64,000 nucleotides of DNA, taken from Ruegeria sp. THAF33 (GTDB lineage: Bacteria > Pseudomonadota > Alphaproteobacteria > Rhodobacterales > Rhodobacteraceae). Positions 36,857 through 46,777 of this stretch are shown here, piece after piece. How positions within the stretch are numbered: the first letter of the stretch is position 1; every line of letters starts with the position of its first letter. The stretch is from the NCBI RefSeq assembly GCF_009363615.1, contig NZ_CP045384.1, forward strand, positions 1,548,501 through 1,612,500, written 5' to 3'. The notes under the pieces are model-generated. The model ran no database searches. It saw only the letters and a list, made by a program, of their open reading frames with translations, and was not told the DNA's origin. The position numbers were made by a program, and so were the translations under genes.

Positions 36857-37296
36857 GTAAAGAACTTCTCTTGAAAGACGCGCGTCATCATCGCCACCAG
36901 ATAAGCGGTCGACAGACCAAAGGCCAGAAGACCAGCAACCGCGGCAAAAGACCCAAAGATGCGCAACCCTTCGCCCAAAACGATATCGCCATATCCCAGG
37001 GTCGTGAACGTCACCAATGAGAAATAGATGGCCGAGTTCCAATCCGGCAGAACCTCAAGCAACACCCAGACGATGGCCCAAATCCAGACCTGAATAGTGT
37101 GCGTCGCGACAATAAAGGCCAAAGATACCGCGATTGGTGTTGCCGTTCCAAAGAACACCCCCTTGGCCGACCATTTTTCATCCCACTTGATGATCGTGAC
37201 GGTACACCAGGTCAACAAAAGAATCTCGACCAAGAAGCAGAGCGCCAGAAATGTACTGCCCCAAACGATCTGATGCAGCAACGTCATGTTTTTCAT
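36853..37296 (-). CDS. Two-TM potassium channel
   Basis: 147 aa with three to four hydrophobic segments and a pore with selectivity filter TTLGYGD followed by a final helix. The filter GYGD is diagnostic for potassium channels. There is no cytoplasmic regulatory domain, so it is a minimal channel. It converges on cls. Confidence 0.88.
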   Translation of the reverse strand: MKNMTLLHQIVWGSTFLALCFLVEILLLTWCTVTIIKWDEKWSAKGVFFGTATPIAVSLAFIVATHTIQVWIWAIVWVLLEVLPDWNSAIYFSLVTFTTLGYGDIVLGEGLRIFGSFAAVAGLLAFGLSTAYLVAMMTRVFQEKFFT

Positions 37297-37460
37297 CCCG
37301 ATTTACGACAGTGTACCGTCCGAGCAGAATGACCCGTTGAGGTGCAGGGCACAACCCCGGCGATCGTGAAGAACGCCTGCGGCGAATGGAACCGAGTGCG
37401 GGTCCGCACTGGACAGTTTGGAATTCCGTCGCACATCCTTGGAAGAAAAAAGGCCAGATC

Positions 37461-38108
37461 ATGCTGTTGACCATCGACCGTGTTCAGAAAACCTATCCCG
37501 GCGGGCGCCCGGTTCTGCGCGACGTGTCGCTGACGTTGGATGAAGGGCGGACACTGGCCCTGACCGGCGAAAGCGGCAGTGGCAAAAGCACTCTGCTGAA
37601 CCTTGCCGCGGCGCTTGATTGTTTCGACAGCGGTGAAATCATCTTGAACCGAACGCCTCTGTCCCATCTGGACGATGCCGGGCGGGCTGAATTGCGGCGC
37701 AGTCAGCTTTCGTTGGTGTTTCAGCAGTTCAATCTGATCCCTTCGCTGACCGTTGCGCAGAACCTTTCCTTTCACGCCCGCCTTGCCGGCTCCGAGGATG
37801 CCGATTGGACCGCGCATCTGACCGAACGCTTGGGCCTGTCCGATCTTTTGGACCGATATCCCGAAAACCTGTCCGGCGGGCAACAGCAGCGGGTCGCGAT
37901 TGGTCGTGCCATGGCTGCGCGTCCGAAACTGCTGCTGGCGGATGAGCCCACGGGCAATCTGGATGAAACCGCCAGCGCAAGGGTTCTGGATCTGATGTTG
38001 GCCTTGGTGGCTGATACCGGCGCAGCGCTTCTGTTGGTCACGCATTCCCAACAGATTGCGGCCCGCCTGGATCGAACCGTCCAGCTCTGCGGTGGTCGTA
38101 TCCAATGA
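37461..38108 (+). CDS. ABC transporter ATP-binding protein (LolD-like)
   Basis: 215 aa. Walker A GESGSGKST, Q-loop LVFQQFNLIPSLTV, signature LSGGQQQRVAIGRAMA, Walker B LLLADEPTGNLDE: the MacB/LolD/FtsE class, which powers mechanical work by FtsX-type permeases rather than substrate import. The ATG at 37461 was chosen as homology begins there. It overlaps the permease gene by ATGA. Confidence 0.9.
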   Translation: MLLTIDRVQKTYPGGRPVLRDVSLTLDEGRTLALTGESGSGKSTLLNLAAALDCFDSGEIILNRTPLSHLDDAGRAELRRSQLSLVFQQFNLIPSLTVAQNLSFHARLAGSEDADWTAHLTERLGLSDLLDRYPENLSGGQQQRVAIGRAMAARPKLLLADEPTGNLDETASARVLDLMLALVADTGAALLLVTHSQQIAARLDRTVQLCGGRIQ

Positions 38109-40519
38109 CACGCGCCGTCATTCAGGCTTTGACGTCACACTGGCGGGTGCACTGGTTGCAACTGGCGACGCTTTTGACCGGCATCGCATTGGCCACCGGT
38201 CTCTGGTCCGCGGTTCAGGCCATCAATGCCGAAGCGCGCGCCAGCTATGCCCGGGCCAACGCGCAGCTTGCCCTTGGGCAGTTCGACGAGCTGCGCGATC
38301 CTTCCGGTCTGATCCCGGTTTCTCGTTACGTCGATCTGCGTCGTGCTGGTTGGCAGGTGGCGGCCGTCCTGGAGGGCCCCTATCGAATCCAGGGCCGCAC
38401 ATTGCGCCTGATGGGTGTGGACATGGTCGCCTACCCGGCCCTGCCAGCCGTCACCGAAGCCGGCCAAAGCGCCGCGCCGACTGAGCCGGCGGACATGCTG
38501 ACCGCTCCGGGGCGACTTCTGGTCGCGGCAGAGCTGGAGCCGCTGTTGCGCGACCAGAACAACCTTCCGCCGGTTTCGTTCACCACGGCGCTGCCACCAG
38601 ACGTAATTCTGACGGATATCGGCACAGCCGAAGCCCTGCTGAACCAAACCGGTTTCATCTCGCGCCTCATTGTGTTGCCAGATCAGCCGCGTGATCGGCC
38701 ACCTTTGGCCGAAGTCGCGCCCGAACTGGAGCGCGCCAGCCCATCCTCGCAAGTCGATACTGCTCGGCTGACTGACAGTTTTCACCTGAACCTGTCGGCT
38801 TTTGGCCTGTTGTCCTTTGCCGTTGGCCTGTTCATCGTGAACGGCACCGTCGGGCTGGCTTTTGCCCAACGCCGAGGCATGATCCGCACCCTGCGTGCAC
38901 TGGGCGTTTCGATGCGGCGGCTGGTCTTCCTGATCCTGACCGAACTGACGGGGCTGGCCCTGATCGGTGGAACCTTGGGTCTGCTTCTTGGGTTCTTTCT
39001 GGCCGGAGCGTTGTTGCCCGATGTCGCAGCAACCCTTCGCGGCCTGTATGGTGCGCCCGTGACCGGACAGCTGACACTGCACCCCCATTGGGTGTTTGCC
39101 GGGATGGCGATGGCTGTCTGCGGCACCTTGTTTGCCAGTGGCCATGCGCTGTGGCGATTGTCTCGTATGCCCCTTCTGGCGGGGCCCGGTGTGCAAGCCT
39201 GGCAGGGCAATGCCGGCACACGTCTTGTGACAGGTTTGCTCGGCTTGTCCCTGATCGTCGGCGGTGTCATCGCCTATCTCGGCATCGGTGGTCTGGTTGC
39301 CGGTTTCGTGCTGTTGGCCGGATTGCTGACGGGTGCCGCGCTTTTGTTGCCGGCGCTTCTGACCTTTGCGCTTTCCGTCTTTGGCAACAGGTCCCGTGGC
39401 GCCATCGCGCAGTGGGTCTGGGCCGACATGCGCGCCCAATTGCCCGGGCTGTCGCTTGCCCTGATGGCCCTGTTGCTTGCGCTCGCGGCAAATATCGGTG
39501 TGGGCACAATGGTTTCAAGTTTCCGGCTGACCTTTGTCGGCTGGCTCGACCAGCGTCTGACCTCAGAGCTGTATCTGACCGTCCGTGACGAAGAACAGGG
39601 ACGCGAGATCACGGATTGGCTGCGGCCACAGGTCGACGCCATCCTTCCAATTCGCAACATGGAACTGTCGCACGAAACCGGCCCCCTGTTTCTATACGGG
39701 GTCATTGACGATCCGGTCTATCGGCAGCACTGGCCCTTGATATCGGCAAACTCGACCGTATGGGACGACGTCATGGCCGGAGACGCGGTTCTGATCAACG
39801 AACAACTGGCACGGCGCGCGAACCTCTGGCCCGGAGATACGCTGACACTGTCCCCAGATCACACGCTGACCATCGCCGGGGTTTATTCGGATTATGGAAA
39901 CCCAACCGGGCAAGCCATTGTGTCGATGAGCCAACTTGACCGGATCGCACCAGGTGCTGAAACGCGACGGTTTGGCATCCGTTTGAACCCCGAACAGGCG
40001 ACTGAAATGGCGCAAGCCTTGCGCGAGCGGTTTGCCCTGCCGCGTCAGGCCGTGGTCCAGCAGGCCGCCATGAAGGCGCAATCATTGGCAATCTTCGAAA
40101 AGACCTTTGTCGTGACCTCGGCGCTCAATGTTCTGACCCTCGGCGTGGCGGGATTTGCCATACTCACCAGCCTGCTGACCCTGTGGACCCAGCGCTTGCC
40201 TCAGATTGCTCCGGTATGGGCGCTGGGACTGAACCGGGCGCAACTGGCGCGGCTGGAGCTTTTGCGCAGCGTGCTGCTCGCGGCTCTGACCGCGTGTCTG
40301 GCGTTGCCGCTTGGTCTGATCCTCGCCTGGGTTCTGTTGGCAGTGATCAATGTGCAGGCCTTTGGCTGGCGGTTGCCGATGTTCGTATTTCCCTGGGATT
40401 GGTTGTGGCTGTTCCTGCTGACCCTGCTGGCCGCCCTGGTTGCAGCGGCCCTGCCCGCGCTGCGCATGTTGCATCTGCCCCCTGCCGATTTGCTGAAGGT
40501 GTTCGCCAATGAACGTTAA
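38105..40519 (+). CDS. FtsX-type ABC permease
   Basis: 804 aa. An N-terminal helix and periplasmic domain are followed by three helices (about residues 235-330), a duplicate set, and a C-terminal triple of helices: the two-FtsX-domain layout of large MacB-like permeases. It overlaps both the ATPase gene (4 bases) and the AttH-like gene (11 bases). Such trios export or extract envelope lipids or lipoproteins; the exact cargo is unknown. Confidence 0.88.
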   Translation: MTRAVIQALTSHWRVHWLQLATLLTGIALATGLWSAVQAINAEARASYARANAQLALGQFDELRDPSGLIPVSRYVDLRRAGWQVAAVLEGPYRIQGRTLRLMGVDMVAYPALPAVTEAGQSAAPTEPADMLTAPGRLLVAAELEPLLRDQNNLPPVSFTTALPPDVILTDIGTAEALLNQTGFISRLIVLPDQPRDRPPLAEVAPELERASPSSQVDTARLTDSFHLNLSAFGLLSFAVGLFIVNGTVGLAFAQRRGMIRTLRALGVSMRRLVFLILTELTGLALIGGTLGLLLGFFLAGALLPDVAATLRGLYGAPVTGQLTLHPHWVFAGMAMAVCGTLFASGHALWRLSRMPLLAGPGVQAWQGNAGTRLVTGLLGLSLIVGGVIAYLGIGGLVAGFVLLAGLLTGAALLLPALLTFALSVFGNRSRGAIAQWVWADMRAQLPGLSLALMALLLALAANIGVGTMVSSFRLTFVGWLDQRLTSELYLTVRDEEQGREITDWLRPQVDAILPIRNMELSHETGPLFLYGVIDDPVYRQHWPLISANSTVWDDVMAGDAVLINEQLARRANLWPGDTLTLSPDHTLTIAGVYSDYGNPTGQAIVSMSQLDRIAPGAETRRFGIRLNPEQATEMAQALRERFALPRQAVVQQAAMKAQSLAIFEKTFVVTSALNVLTLGVAGFAILTSLLTLWTQRLPQIAPVWALGLNRAQLARLELLRSVLLAALTACLALPLGLILAWVLLAVINVQAFGWRLPMFVFPWDWLWLFLLTLLAALVAAALPALRMLHLPPADLLKVFANER

Positions 40520-41549
40520 TGCCCTTTGGGCCGCTCTCGTGTTTTTGTGCCCATCGCCTCTTTGGGCGCAGGGCTATGCAGGTCTTGGAGGGTCGGCGGA
40601 AGGTTTCGAGGTTCCGCAGGCGGGGATTGAATTCGACTTTCCCAAAGACCACGGACCTCATCCCGCCTATCGGATCGAATGGTGGTATCTGACGGCCAAC
40701 CTCAAAGGCGAGGACGGGCGTGATTATGGCATCCAATGGACCCTTTTCCGGTCGGCCCTGAAACCGTTTGAAACAGATGGATGGCACAGCCCGCAGATCT
40801 GGATGGGCCATGCGGCTGTCACCACGCCTGACACCCACTATTTTGCCGAACGCCTGTCGCGGGGGGGGATTGGGCAGGCAGGTGTTGCGGTGCAACCGTT
40901 CGAGGCCTGGATCGACGAATGGCGCATGGCCGGACCGGATATGGATACCCTGACCCTGACGGCAAACGGGGCTGATTTTGGGTACGATCTTGCGCTGAGC
41001 GCACAAGGCCCGTTGGTGTTTCATGGCCAAGCGGGCTATTCTGTCAAATCCGCCGACGGGCAAGCCAGCTATTACTATTCGCAACCCTTCTATTCAGTCG
41101 AAGGCGTACTGCACCTGCCGGATGGCGATATGCGCGTCACCGGTCAGGGCTGGCTGGACCGGGAATGGTCTTCGCAACCCCTGGCCGAGGATCAAACCGG
41201 CTGGGATTGGTTTTCGCTCAGCTTCGAGGGCGGGGACAAGCTGATGGCCTTTCGCCTGCGCGGTGGTCGCGGCGATTTCACTTCGGCCACATGGATCAAT
41301 TCAGACGGCAGCACCGATGCCATCCCCGACGGATCCGTCAGGCTTGAGCCGCTTGCGACCGATCAGGTGGCAGGGCGCGACGTCCTGACGCAATGGCGCG
41401 TCGTGCTTGCGGACCGAGGCATCGACGTCAAGGTATCCGCCCTGACGCCGGACGCCTGGATGGGGACACGTTTTGAATATTGGGAAGGTCCGGTCACGGT
41501 CACCGGCAGCCACGAGGGCGTTGGGTATCTCGAGATGACGGGGTACTGA
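40509..41549 (+). CDS. AttH/CrtC-like lipocalin-fold protein (periplasmic)
   Basis: 346 aa. Signal peptide (cleavage about ALWAQ, residue 21). The family-typical FPKDHGPHPAYRIEWWYLTANL (key H, W-W-Y) and GWLDREWSSQPL identify the AttH/carotenoid-1,2-hydratase-like double lipocalin fold (PF07143 by memory). In this gene order it is the standard third member of the LolD/FtsX/AttH module. It may accept the cargo of the transporter. It is not a carotenoid gene in this context. Confidence 0.87.
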   Translation: MNVNALWAALVFLCPSPLWAQGYAGLGGSAEGFEVPQAGIEFDFPKDHGPHPAYRIEWWYLTANLKGEDGRDYGIQWTLFRSALKPFETDGWHSPQIWMGHAAVTTPDTHYFAERLSRGGIGQAGVAVQPFEAWIDEWRMAGPDMDTLTLTANGADFGYDLALSAQGPLVFHGQAGYSVKSADGQASYYYSQPFYSVEGVLHLPDGDMRVTGQGWLDREWSSQPLAEDQTGWDWFSLSFEGGDKLMAFRLRGGRGDFTSATWINSDGSTDAIPDGSVRLEPLATDQVAGRDVLTQWRVVLADRGIDVKVSALTPDAWMGTRFEYWEGPVTVTGSHEGVGYLEMTGY

Positions 41550-41561
41550 CCTGGCTGCGGG

Positions 41562-41593
41562 AGCCCGAACGGCGGCAGGCGACCGTCGGGGCT
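41562..41593. terminator. Imperfect hairpin between convergent genes
   Basis: AGCCCGAACGG (41562-41572) and CCGTCGGGGCT (41583-41593) pair with a two-base internal mismatch. It lies between the stops of the AttH-like gene and the second UspA gene. No T-run. Confidence 0.35.
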
Positions 41594-41627
41594 TGGGCAC
41601 CTCTGTGCACGGCATCTGCTTTTCGCG

Positions 41628-42059
41628 TCAGCGCACCACGTAAACCGAGACGTTGGAATGTCGCACCACGCGTGCCGCATTCGGGCCCAGCAGGTAATCC
41701 TTGAAATCCGGCTTGTGGGCTCCGATTACGATCAAATCAGAGCCGGCATTTTCGGCCGTCTTCAAAATCTCCTGATAAGCTGTTCCTGTCGCAACCACAT
41801 GGCGGATGGTTTCGTTGCGCTCGGCCCCCAGGGCCGATACGCAAAGCGCCGTCAGTTTGGCCTGCGCTTCCTCCAACGCCTTGTCGTGAAAATCGGATTC
41901 GAAAAACCCCGACACCCAGCTTTCCCCGAAATCGGGGAGCACTGTCACCACGTCAAGTTGCGCCCCTTCCATATCCGCCAGTGCGGCTGCTTTTTGCAGC
42001 ACCGGTGCATCAATCTCGCCATTGCTGATATCAACGGCACACAGAACGGAACGTGTCAT
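41628..42059 (-). CDS. Universal stress protein coupled to the TAXI-TRAP transporter
   Basis: 143 aa UspA fold: MTRSVLCAVDISNGEI start, and a C-terminal nucleotide loop VIGAHKPDFKDYLLGPNAARVVRHSNVSVYVV. The ATG at 42059 overlaps the stop of the fused permease gene (ATGA). This is the arrangement known from TeaD of the Halomonas ectoine TRAP system, where the Usp protein binds ATP and tunes transport. Its C-terminal loop closely resembles that of the Usp at 4.6 kb (IGxHKPDxxDYxLG). Confidence 0.88.
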   Translation of the reverse strand: MTRSVLCAVDISNGEIDAPVLQKAAALADMEGAQLDVVTVLPDFGESWVSGFFESDFHDKALEEAQAKLTALCVSALGAERNETIRHVVATGTAYQEILKTAENAGSDLIVIGAHKPDFKDYLLGPNAARVVRHSNVSVYVVR

Positions 42060-44665
42060 ACGAGCACCTCTTGTCTGGCGGCCCGGCCGCGTTGCAGGAA
42101 AGCGATCAGACCCAGAAGGATCAGCGCCGGGATATAGACCAATTGCTTCGGAGGCTGGCTGGACGGCAGGCTGACCGAGCTCAGACGCACGGCCTCGTCA
42201 CCGTAATAGTCAAAGTTGGCCAGATCTTCGGCAACCGGTGATCCAAACATCGGCTCGTCAAGTTTGACAAGGCCATCCTCTTCCAGCAACAGCAGCCCCA
42301 TGGCATCGACGCGCGCTTCACCGCCCTCTTCGGATCCGACTGGCACCACAATCGTGGTGTCCACCATCTTGCCGGTATCAAAATCCGGCCCGCTGATCAC
42401 CATGCGAACCTCGGTTCCCGGTGGTGTCTGGCCAATGGTTTCGACAAACGCCGCAGGCTCGACCGAAGTGTATGGAGGCGCGATGCGATCCATGAAGAAA
42501 TCCGGCCTGAACAGGGCGAAGGCCACGGCGATCAGCGCGATACTTTCGTAGATGCGGCTGTGGGTCAGGAAATACCCCATGGTGCCTGCCGTAAAGACAA
42601 GGATCGCTATCGTCGCAAAAATCGCCACTATGATCCCTTCGACCCATGTCACATCGATCAGCAGAAGATCGGTGTTGAAAATGAACACGAAGGGCAGCGC
42701 CACGGTACGCAGGCTGTAGAAGAACGCCGTGAAACCGGTTTTGATCGCATCACCGCCCGACACAGCCGCAGCAGCAAAACTGGCCAGCCCGACCGGAGGT
42801 GTCACGTCGGCCATGATCCCGAAATAGAACACGAACAGGTGGACAGCGATCAAAGGAACGATCAGCCCGCTTTGTGCGCCCAACTCAACAACCACCCCGG
42901 CCATCAACGAGCTGACAACGATATAGTTCGCGGTTGTTGGCAGACCCATGCCCAGGATCAGGCTGAGCAGCCCGACCATGACCAGCATCAGGATCAGATT
43001 GCCGCCCGACAGGAACTCGACCAGATCGGCCATCACCTGACCAACACCCGTCAACGTGACGGTTCCCACGATCACGCCCGCGGTCGCCGTGGCAAGCGCG
43101 ATGCCGATCATGTTGCGTGCCCCGTCGATCAGACCTTGCCACAGGTCGGCAACACCGTCGATGAAAGTGTTGTACAGGTTGCTCTGCCCCCGGAACATCG
43201 CTTTCAGCGGCTTCTGCGTCAGCAGGATGACAAACAGCAGCGATGTGGCCCAGAAGGCGGAAAGGCCCGGTGATTTTTGTTCGATCATCAGGAAATAGAC
43301 CAGAACGATGATCGGCAGCAGGTAATGCAGGCCAGCTTTGTAGATATCGGCGATGACCGGAAGCGTAACCTCTTTTGCGTTAGGGTCGTCGGGTTCCAGA
43401 TCCGGAACCTGTGCCGCCAGATAGAGCAGTGCGACATAAACCGCGCAGATAATCAGGCTGAGCACGATCCCAGCGGCCGACGGCACCCAGCTTGTCACGG
43501 CATCCACCGGGAATTGTGAGCCATAGCAAAGACCTGCAAACACTAGGAAGAAGCCCAGCATCCCCACCACGGTCCGCGCCAGATGCACATCGCGGTCGCC
43601 CAGCGTGGGCATGTTCCGCTTCACGGCCTCGAGGTGCACGATGTAAACCAGTGCGATGTAGGAAATCGCAGCCGGCAGGAAGGCATGGGTGATCACCTCG
43701 ACATATGAGATGCCCACATATTCCACCATCAGGAATGCAGCGGCCCCCATCACCGGCGGCATGATCTGCCCGTTGACCGAACTGGCAACCTCGACCGAGC
43801 CCGCTTGTTCACTGCTGAACCCGACGCGCTTCATCAGCGGGATGGTGAAAGTACCGGTGGTGACAACATTGGCAATCGACGAGCCCGAGATCAGGCCGGT
43901 CGCAGCCGAGCCCACAACCGCCGCCTTGGCCGGACCACCGCGCAGGTGGCCCAGGGCCCCAAAGGCCATCTTGATAAAGTAGTTCCCTGCCCCGGCTTTA
44001 TCCAGCAATGCGCCAAACAGAACGAACAGGAAAACGAATTTCGTAGAAACACCCAGAGCGATACCAAACACGCCCTCGGACGTGATCCACATGTGGCTCA
44101 TCGCCTTTTTCAGGCTCGCGCCCTTCCAGCGGATAACTTCGGGCACCCATTCCGAGGCACCGAAGAAGACATAGGCCAAAAATATGGTCGCGATAATTGC
44201 CATGGCCGGGCCAAGCGCGCGGCGCGCGGCCTCGAACAACAGCACCAGGCCAAGCAACGCAACCCATTTGTCGGTGTCGTCGGCCAAACCGCCCGCATTG
44301 ACGATCTTGTCATAGAAGAAATAGCCATACAGCGCGACGAACGCGCCCACCAGTCCCATGATCCAATCCTGAACCGGAATATAGTTCCGGGGGCTGGATT
44401 TGAGCGCCGGATAAGCGGCAAAGGCCAGAAACAAAGCAAAAGCCAGATGGAATTGCCGTGCATTGTTCACAACGCTTCCGGGCAAGACATAATTCGCCAG
44501 GGGCGAGGCCAGAACAACTTGAAATATCGACCAGATCGCGGCCACGACCGCAAGGAAAACGCCCACGTTCCCGACCGGATTGCGCCCTCCTGCGTCAGAA
44601 GATGCAACCAGATCCTGAAGCTCTTCTTCGGAAAGCGGACGATTGGATTGAGTGTCGGAATTCAT
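42056..44665 (-). CDS. TRAP transporter fused small/large permease (DctQM, TAXI type)
   Basis: 869 aa from MNSDTQSNRPL, with GGGGAGA as ribosome binding site. The N-terminal third resembles DctQ; the remainder is a DctM domain with about 12-14 helices (GSAATGLISGSSIANVVTTGTFTIP, MGLPTTANYIVVSSLMAGVVVELG). A C-terminal extension has a non-membrane part with TPPGTEVRMVISGPDFDTG before a last helix. It works with the TAXI receptor encoded 99 bases upstream. Substrate unknown; TAXI systems often take dicarboxylates or amino acids such as glutamate. Confidence 0.9.
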   Translation of the reverse strand: MNSDTQSNRPLSEEELQDLVASSDAGGRNPVGNVGVFLAVVAAIWSIFQVVLASPLANYVLPGSVVNNARQFHLAFALFLAFAAYPALKSSPRNYIPVQDWIMGLVGAFVALYGYFFYDKIVNAGGLADDTDKWVALLGLVLLFEAARRALGPAMAIIATIFLAYVFFGASEWVPEVIRWKGASLKKAMSHMWITSEGVFGIALGVSTKFVFLFVLFGALLDKAGAGNYFIKMAFGALGHLRGGPAKAAVVGSAATGLISGSSIANVVTTGTFTIPLMKRVGFSSEQAGSVEVASSVNGQIMPPVMGAAAFLMVEYVGISYVEVITHAFLPAAISYIALVYIVHLEAVKRNMPTLGDRDVHLARTVVGMLGFFLVFAGLCYGSQFPVDAVTSWVPSAAGIVLSLIICAVYVALLYLAAQVPDLEPDDPNAKEVTLPVIADIYKAGLHYLLPIIVLVYFLMIEQKSPGLSAFWATSLLFVILLTQKPLKAMFRGQSNLYNTFIDGVADLWQGLIDGARNMIGIALATATAGVIVGTVTLTGVGQVMADLVEFLSGGNLILMLVMVGLLSLILGMGLPTTANYIVVSSLMAGVVVELGAQSGLIVPLIAVHLFVFYFGIMADVTPPVGLASFAAAAVSGGDAIKTGFTAFFYSLRTVALPFVFIFNTDLLLIDVTWVEGIIVAIFATIAILVFTAGTMGYFLTHSRIYESIALIAVAFALFRPDFFMDRIAPPYTSVEPAAFVETIGQTPPGTEVRMVISGPDFDTGKMVDTTIVVPVGSEEGGEARVDAMGLLLLEEDGLVKLDEPMFGSPVAEDLANFDYYGDEAVRLSSVSLPSSQPPKQLVYIPALILLGLIAFLQRGRAARQEVLV

Positions 44666-44728
44666 CAAATGTCTCCCCGTCGCGGCCATTGTTCGGCCTT
44701 CTGAAATCCCGTTTCACACGGGTTTTGT

Positions 44729-44752
44729 GCAGGGCGCCCTTGGGCACCCTGC
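44729..44752 (-). promoter_or_regulatory. Hairpin between TAXI receptor and permease genes
   Basis: GCAGGGCGCCC (44729-44739), TT, GGGCACCCTGC (44742-44752): a long stem with one C/A mismatch and no following T-run. It lies in the gap after the receptor stop. Such hairpins often protect the upstream mRNA, so the binding protein is made in excess over the permease. A second small hairpin (CCCGT/ACGGG) is at 44708-44722. Confidence 0.55.
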
Positions 44753-44764
44753 GTCAGGTCTGGT

Positions 44765-45733
44765 TTACTGAATCCAGCCTTTTTCTTTGTAGTACTTCTC
44801 GGCACCCGGATGCAGCGGAGCCGACAGGCCATCCGCAATCATCTCTTCTGGCTTCAGGTTCGCAAACGCCGGGTGCAGCTTTTTGAAGTCATCGAAGTTT
44901 TCAAAGACCGAGCTGACGACCGCGTAAACCGCATCTTCCGATACATCGGCCGAGGTCACGAAGGTCGCGCCCACACCAAAGGTCGAGGTGTCTTCGTCAG
45001 ATCCACGGTACATGCCACCGGGAATGGTTGCCTTGCGGTAGAACGAGTTTTCGTTGACCAGCTTGTCCACGGCCTCACCGCTGACGTTCACCAGAACCGA
45101 GTCACACGCGGTGGTGGCTTCCTGAATCGAACCCGAGGGGTGGCCAACGGTGTACACCATCGCGTCGATCTGGTTGTCGCACAAGGCTGCCGACTGTTCA
45201 GCCGCTTTCAGCTCGGTCGCCAGTTCGAAATCATCTGTGGTCCAGCCCATTTCGCCCAGCAGGACTTCCATGGTGCCGCGCTGACCGGAACCGGGGTTGC
45301 CGATGTTGACGCGCTTGCCCTTCAGGTCTTCAAAGTTGGTGATGCCGGAATCGGCGCGGGCCACAACGGTGAAGGGTTCGGGGTGCACCGAGAACACGGC
45401 GCGCAGGCCTTCGAACGGGCCGGCTTCTTCGAATTTCGAGGTGCCGTTATAGGCGTGGTACTGCCAGTCGGACTGGGCCACACCAAACTCCAGCTCGCCT
45501 TCGCGGATGGTGTTGATGTTGTAGACTGAACCACCGGTCGATTCGACCGAGCAGCGCACGCCGTGCTCTTTCCGGCCTTTGTTGACCAGACGACAGATCG
45601 CGCCGCCGGTCGGATAGTAAACGCCGGTTACACCGCCGGTACCGATCGTAATGAACTCTTCGGCATATGCCGCCGGAGCCAGAAGGGCTGCGGTGACGAA
45701 GGCGCCGACGCTCAGTTTGCTGCTGTTTTTCAT
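44765..45733 (-). CDS. TAXI-family TRAP solute receptor
   Basis: 322 aa. Signal peptide ending AAYAEE (about residue 24). The TAXI family begins [22 protein letters not shown], has [16 protein letters not shown] and [15 protein letters not shown], and a C-terminal [14 protein letters not shown]: all present. It binds the substrate in the periplasm for the fused permease. GGGAG lies before the ATG at 45733. Ligand not predictable. Confidence 0.93.
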   Translation of the reverse strand: MKNSSKLSVGAFVTAALLAPAAYAEEFITIGTGGVTGVYYPTGGAICRLVNKGRKEHGVRCSVESTGGSVYNINTIREGELEFGVAQSDWQYHAYNGTSKFEEAGPFEGLRAVFSVHPEPFTVVARADSGITNFEDLKGKRVNIGNPGSGQRGTMEVLLGEMGWTTDDFELATELKAAEQSAALCDNQIDAMVYTVGHPSGSIQEATTACDSVLVNVSGEAVDKLVNENSFYRKATIPGGMYRGSDEDTSTFGVGATFVTSADVSEDAVYAVVSSVFENFDDFKKLHPAFANLKPEEMIADGLSAPLHPGAEKYYKEKGWIQ

Positions 45734-46204
45734 CTGTTAACTCCCACTTTTTTTGTCTGGCAGTTGGAAATCAAGTTTGATCACCTGCTCAGGGAAGCGT
45801 GCCGATAATACAAACCGGCCCGCATCGCAACGGCTACAAATCTTTGAATTTCCCAATTTCTCCCAACCCTTTCGAGGTTTCATTCAGATACCCACAATGT
45901 CAAGGCCGGCACCGGTCTGACCTGCGCCAATTCGCATATATGAGCATAAATCCCGAACTTTCCCCATCAGTTCACAGCGAGCCGTCTGGGTTCATGCAGT
46001 CACTCCAAATCCAAAACTCGGTTTCAGTGTCAGCAAAATGAACTGCCACTAGACGCCGCGAAACAGCACGAACCGCCACTCAAATGAGAAGCGCGTATTC
46101 GGATCGAAAAAACAACTGGGGGGTTTCTTGACCGAATCCACAAATTTTGAAAAAATATTATGTTAATATTTATTGCCTTTTATCGACATTTTTGGGAGGG
46201 GGAA
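45734..46204. other. Gene-free region upstream of TAXI operon and VPLPA-CTERM gene
   Basis: 470 bp without a supported gene; an 80-codon frame at 45799 has no ribosome site or recognisable protein. GC is clearly below the surroundings. An inverted repeat AAATATT-N5-AATATTT (46153-46159 and 46165-46171) lies about 35 bases before the VPLPA-CTERM start and may be regulatory. The promoter of the TAXI operon must be at the left end. Confidence 0.5.
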
Positions 46205-46777
46205 ATGAGGTTCTTTGTTGCGGTACTGTCACTGTTGGGCGGCTTATTAATCGCTAATCCAAGTTCTGCCATCACGATTAGTCCAAGTCAGGCCTTGGCA
46301 ATAAATGCCAGCGCTGGTTCCGGGTTCGGCGGAATAAATCCCTTCTTTTCTACCAGCACCGATGTGCAAGCAAATCAGCTAAGGTTAGATGTTTATTCCG
46401 GACACAATTTAACAGGCTCACTGATTGGAACGACCATCCTTCCATTCGGGTTTTCTGCGACGGGTGGGGGTGGCGCATTTATCTATGCGCCCGATGCAGA
46501 TGGTGACGTAACAGTAGTTGCGAGCGCGCAATTCGGAACTATCGACCTATCGTTCAACAACAATTTTCAGACTCTTGCTTGCACGGGTTCGCAAGCAAGC
46601 ACCTGTTCGCCTGTGTTTAATTTCGGCAATCCCTCTGCGGTTCAATATACTGTTGCAAATCCCCTAGCCCCAGTCCCACTTCCGCCTGCCGGATTCTTAC
46701 TTCTGGTTGCACTTGGGTCGTTAGGACTAATTGCTCAAAGAATGGCTCATGGACGCCGTGACTACGAGCCCGTCTAA
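46205..46777 (+). CDS. VPLPA-CTERM sorted surface protein
   Basis: 190 aa from MRFFVAVLSLLGG, directly after a strong ribosome binding site (GGGAGGGGGAA). Signal peptide ending SSA (about residue 21), a Ser/Gly/Asn-rich body (AGSGFGGINPFFSTST), and a C-terminal sorting tail: APVPLPPAGFLLL, a hydrophobic helix, then QRMAHGRR. This is the tripartite VPLPA-CTERM signal for exosortase processing. Codon use is more AT-rich than neighbours. The exosortase is not in this window. Biological role unknown. Confidence 0.82.
   Translation: MRFFVAVLSLLGGLLIANPSSAITISPSQALAINASAGSGFGGINPFFSTSTDVQANQLRLDVYSGHNLTGSLIGTTILPFGFSATGGGGAFIYAPDADGDVTVVASAQFGTIDLSFNNNFQTLACTGSQASTCSPVFNFGNPSAVQYTVANPLAPVPLPPAGFLLLVALGSLGLIAQRMAHGRRDYEPV

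Noticed and set aside
40509..41549. Carotenoid 1,2-hydratase (crtC)
   Set aside because: Similarity is to the shared lipocalin fold; the LolD/FtsX context marks it as AttH-like, and no carotenoid genes are adjacent.
45799..46041. 80-codon frame upstream of the TAXI receptor
   Set aside because: No ribosome site, no recognisable protein, lies in the promoter region.
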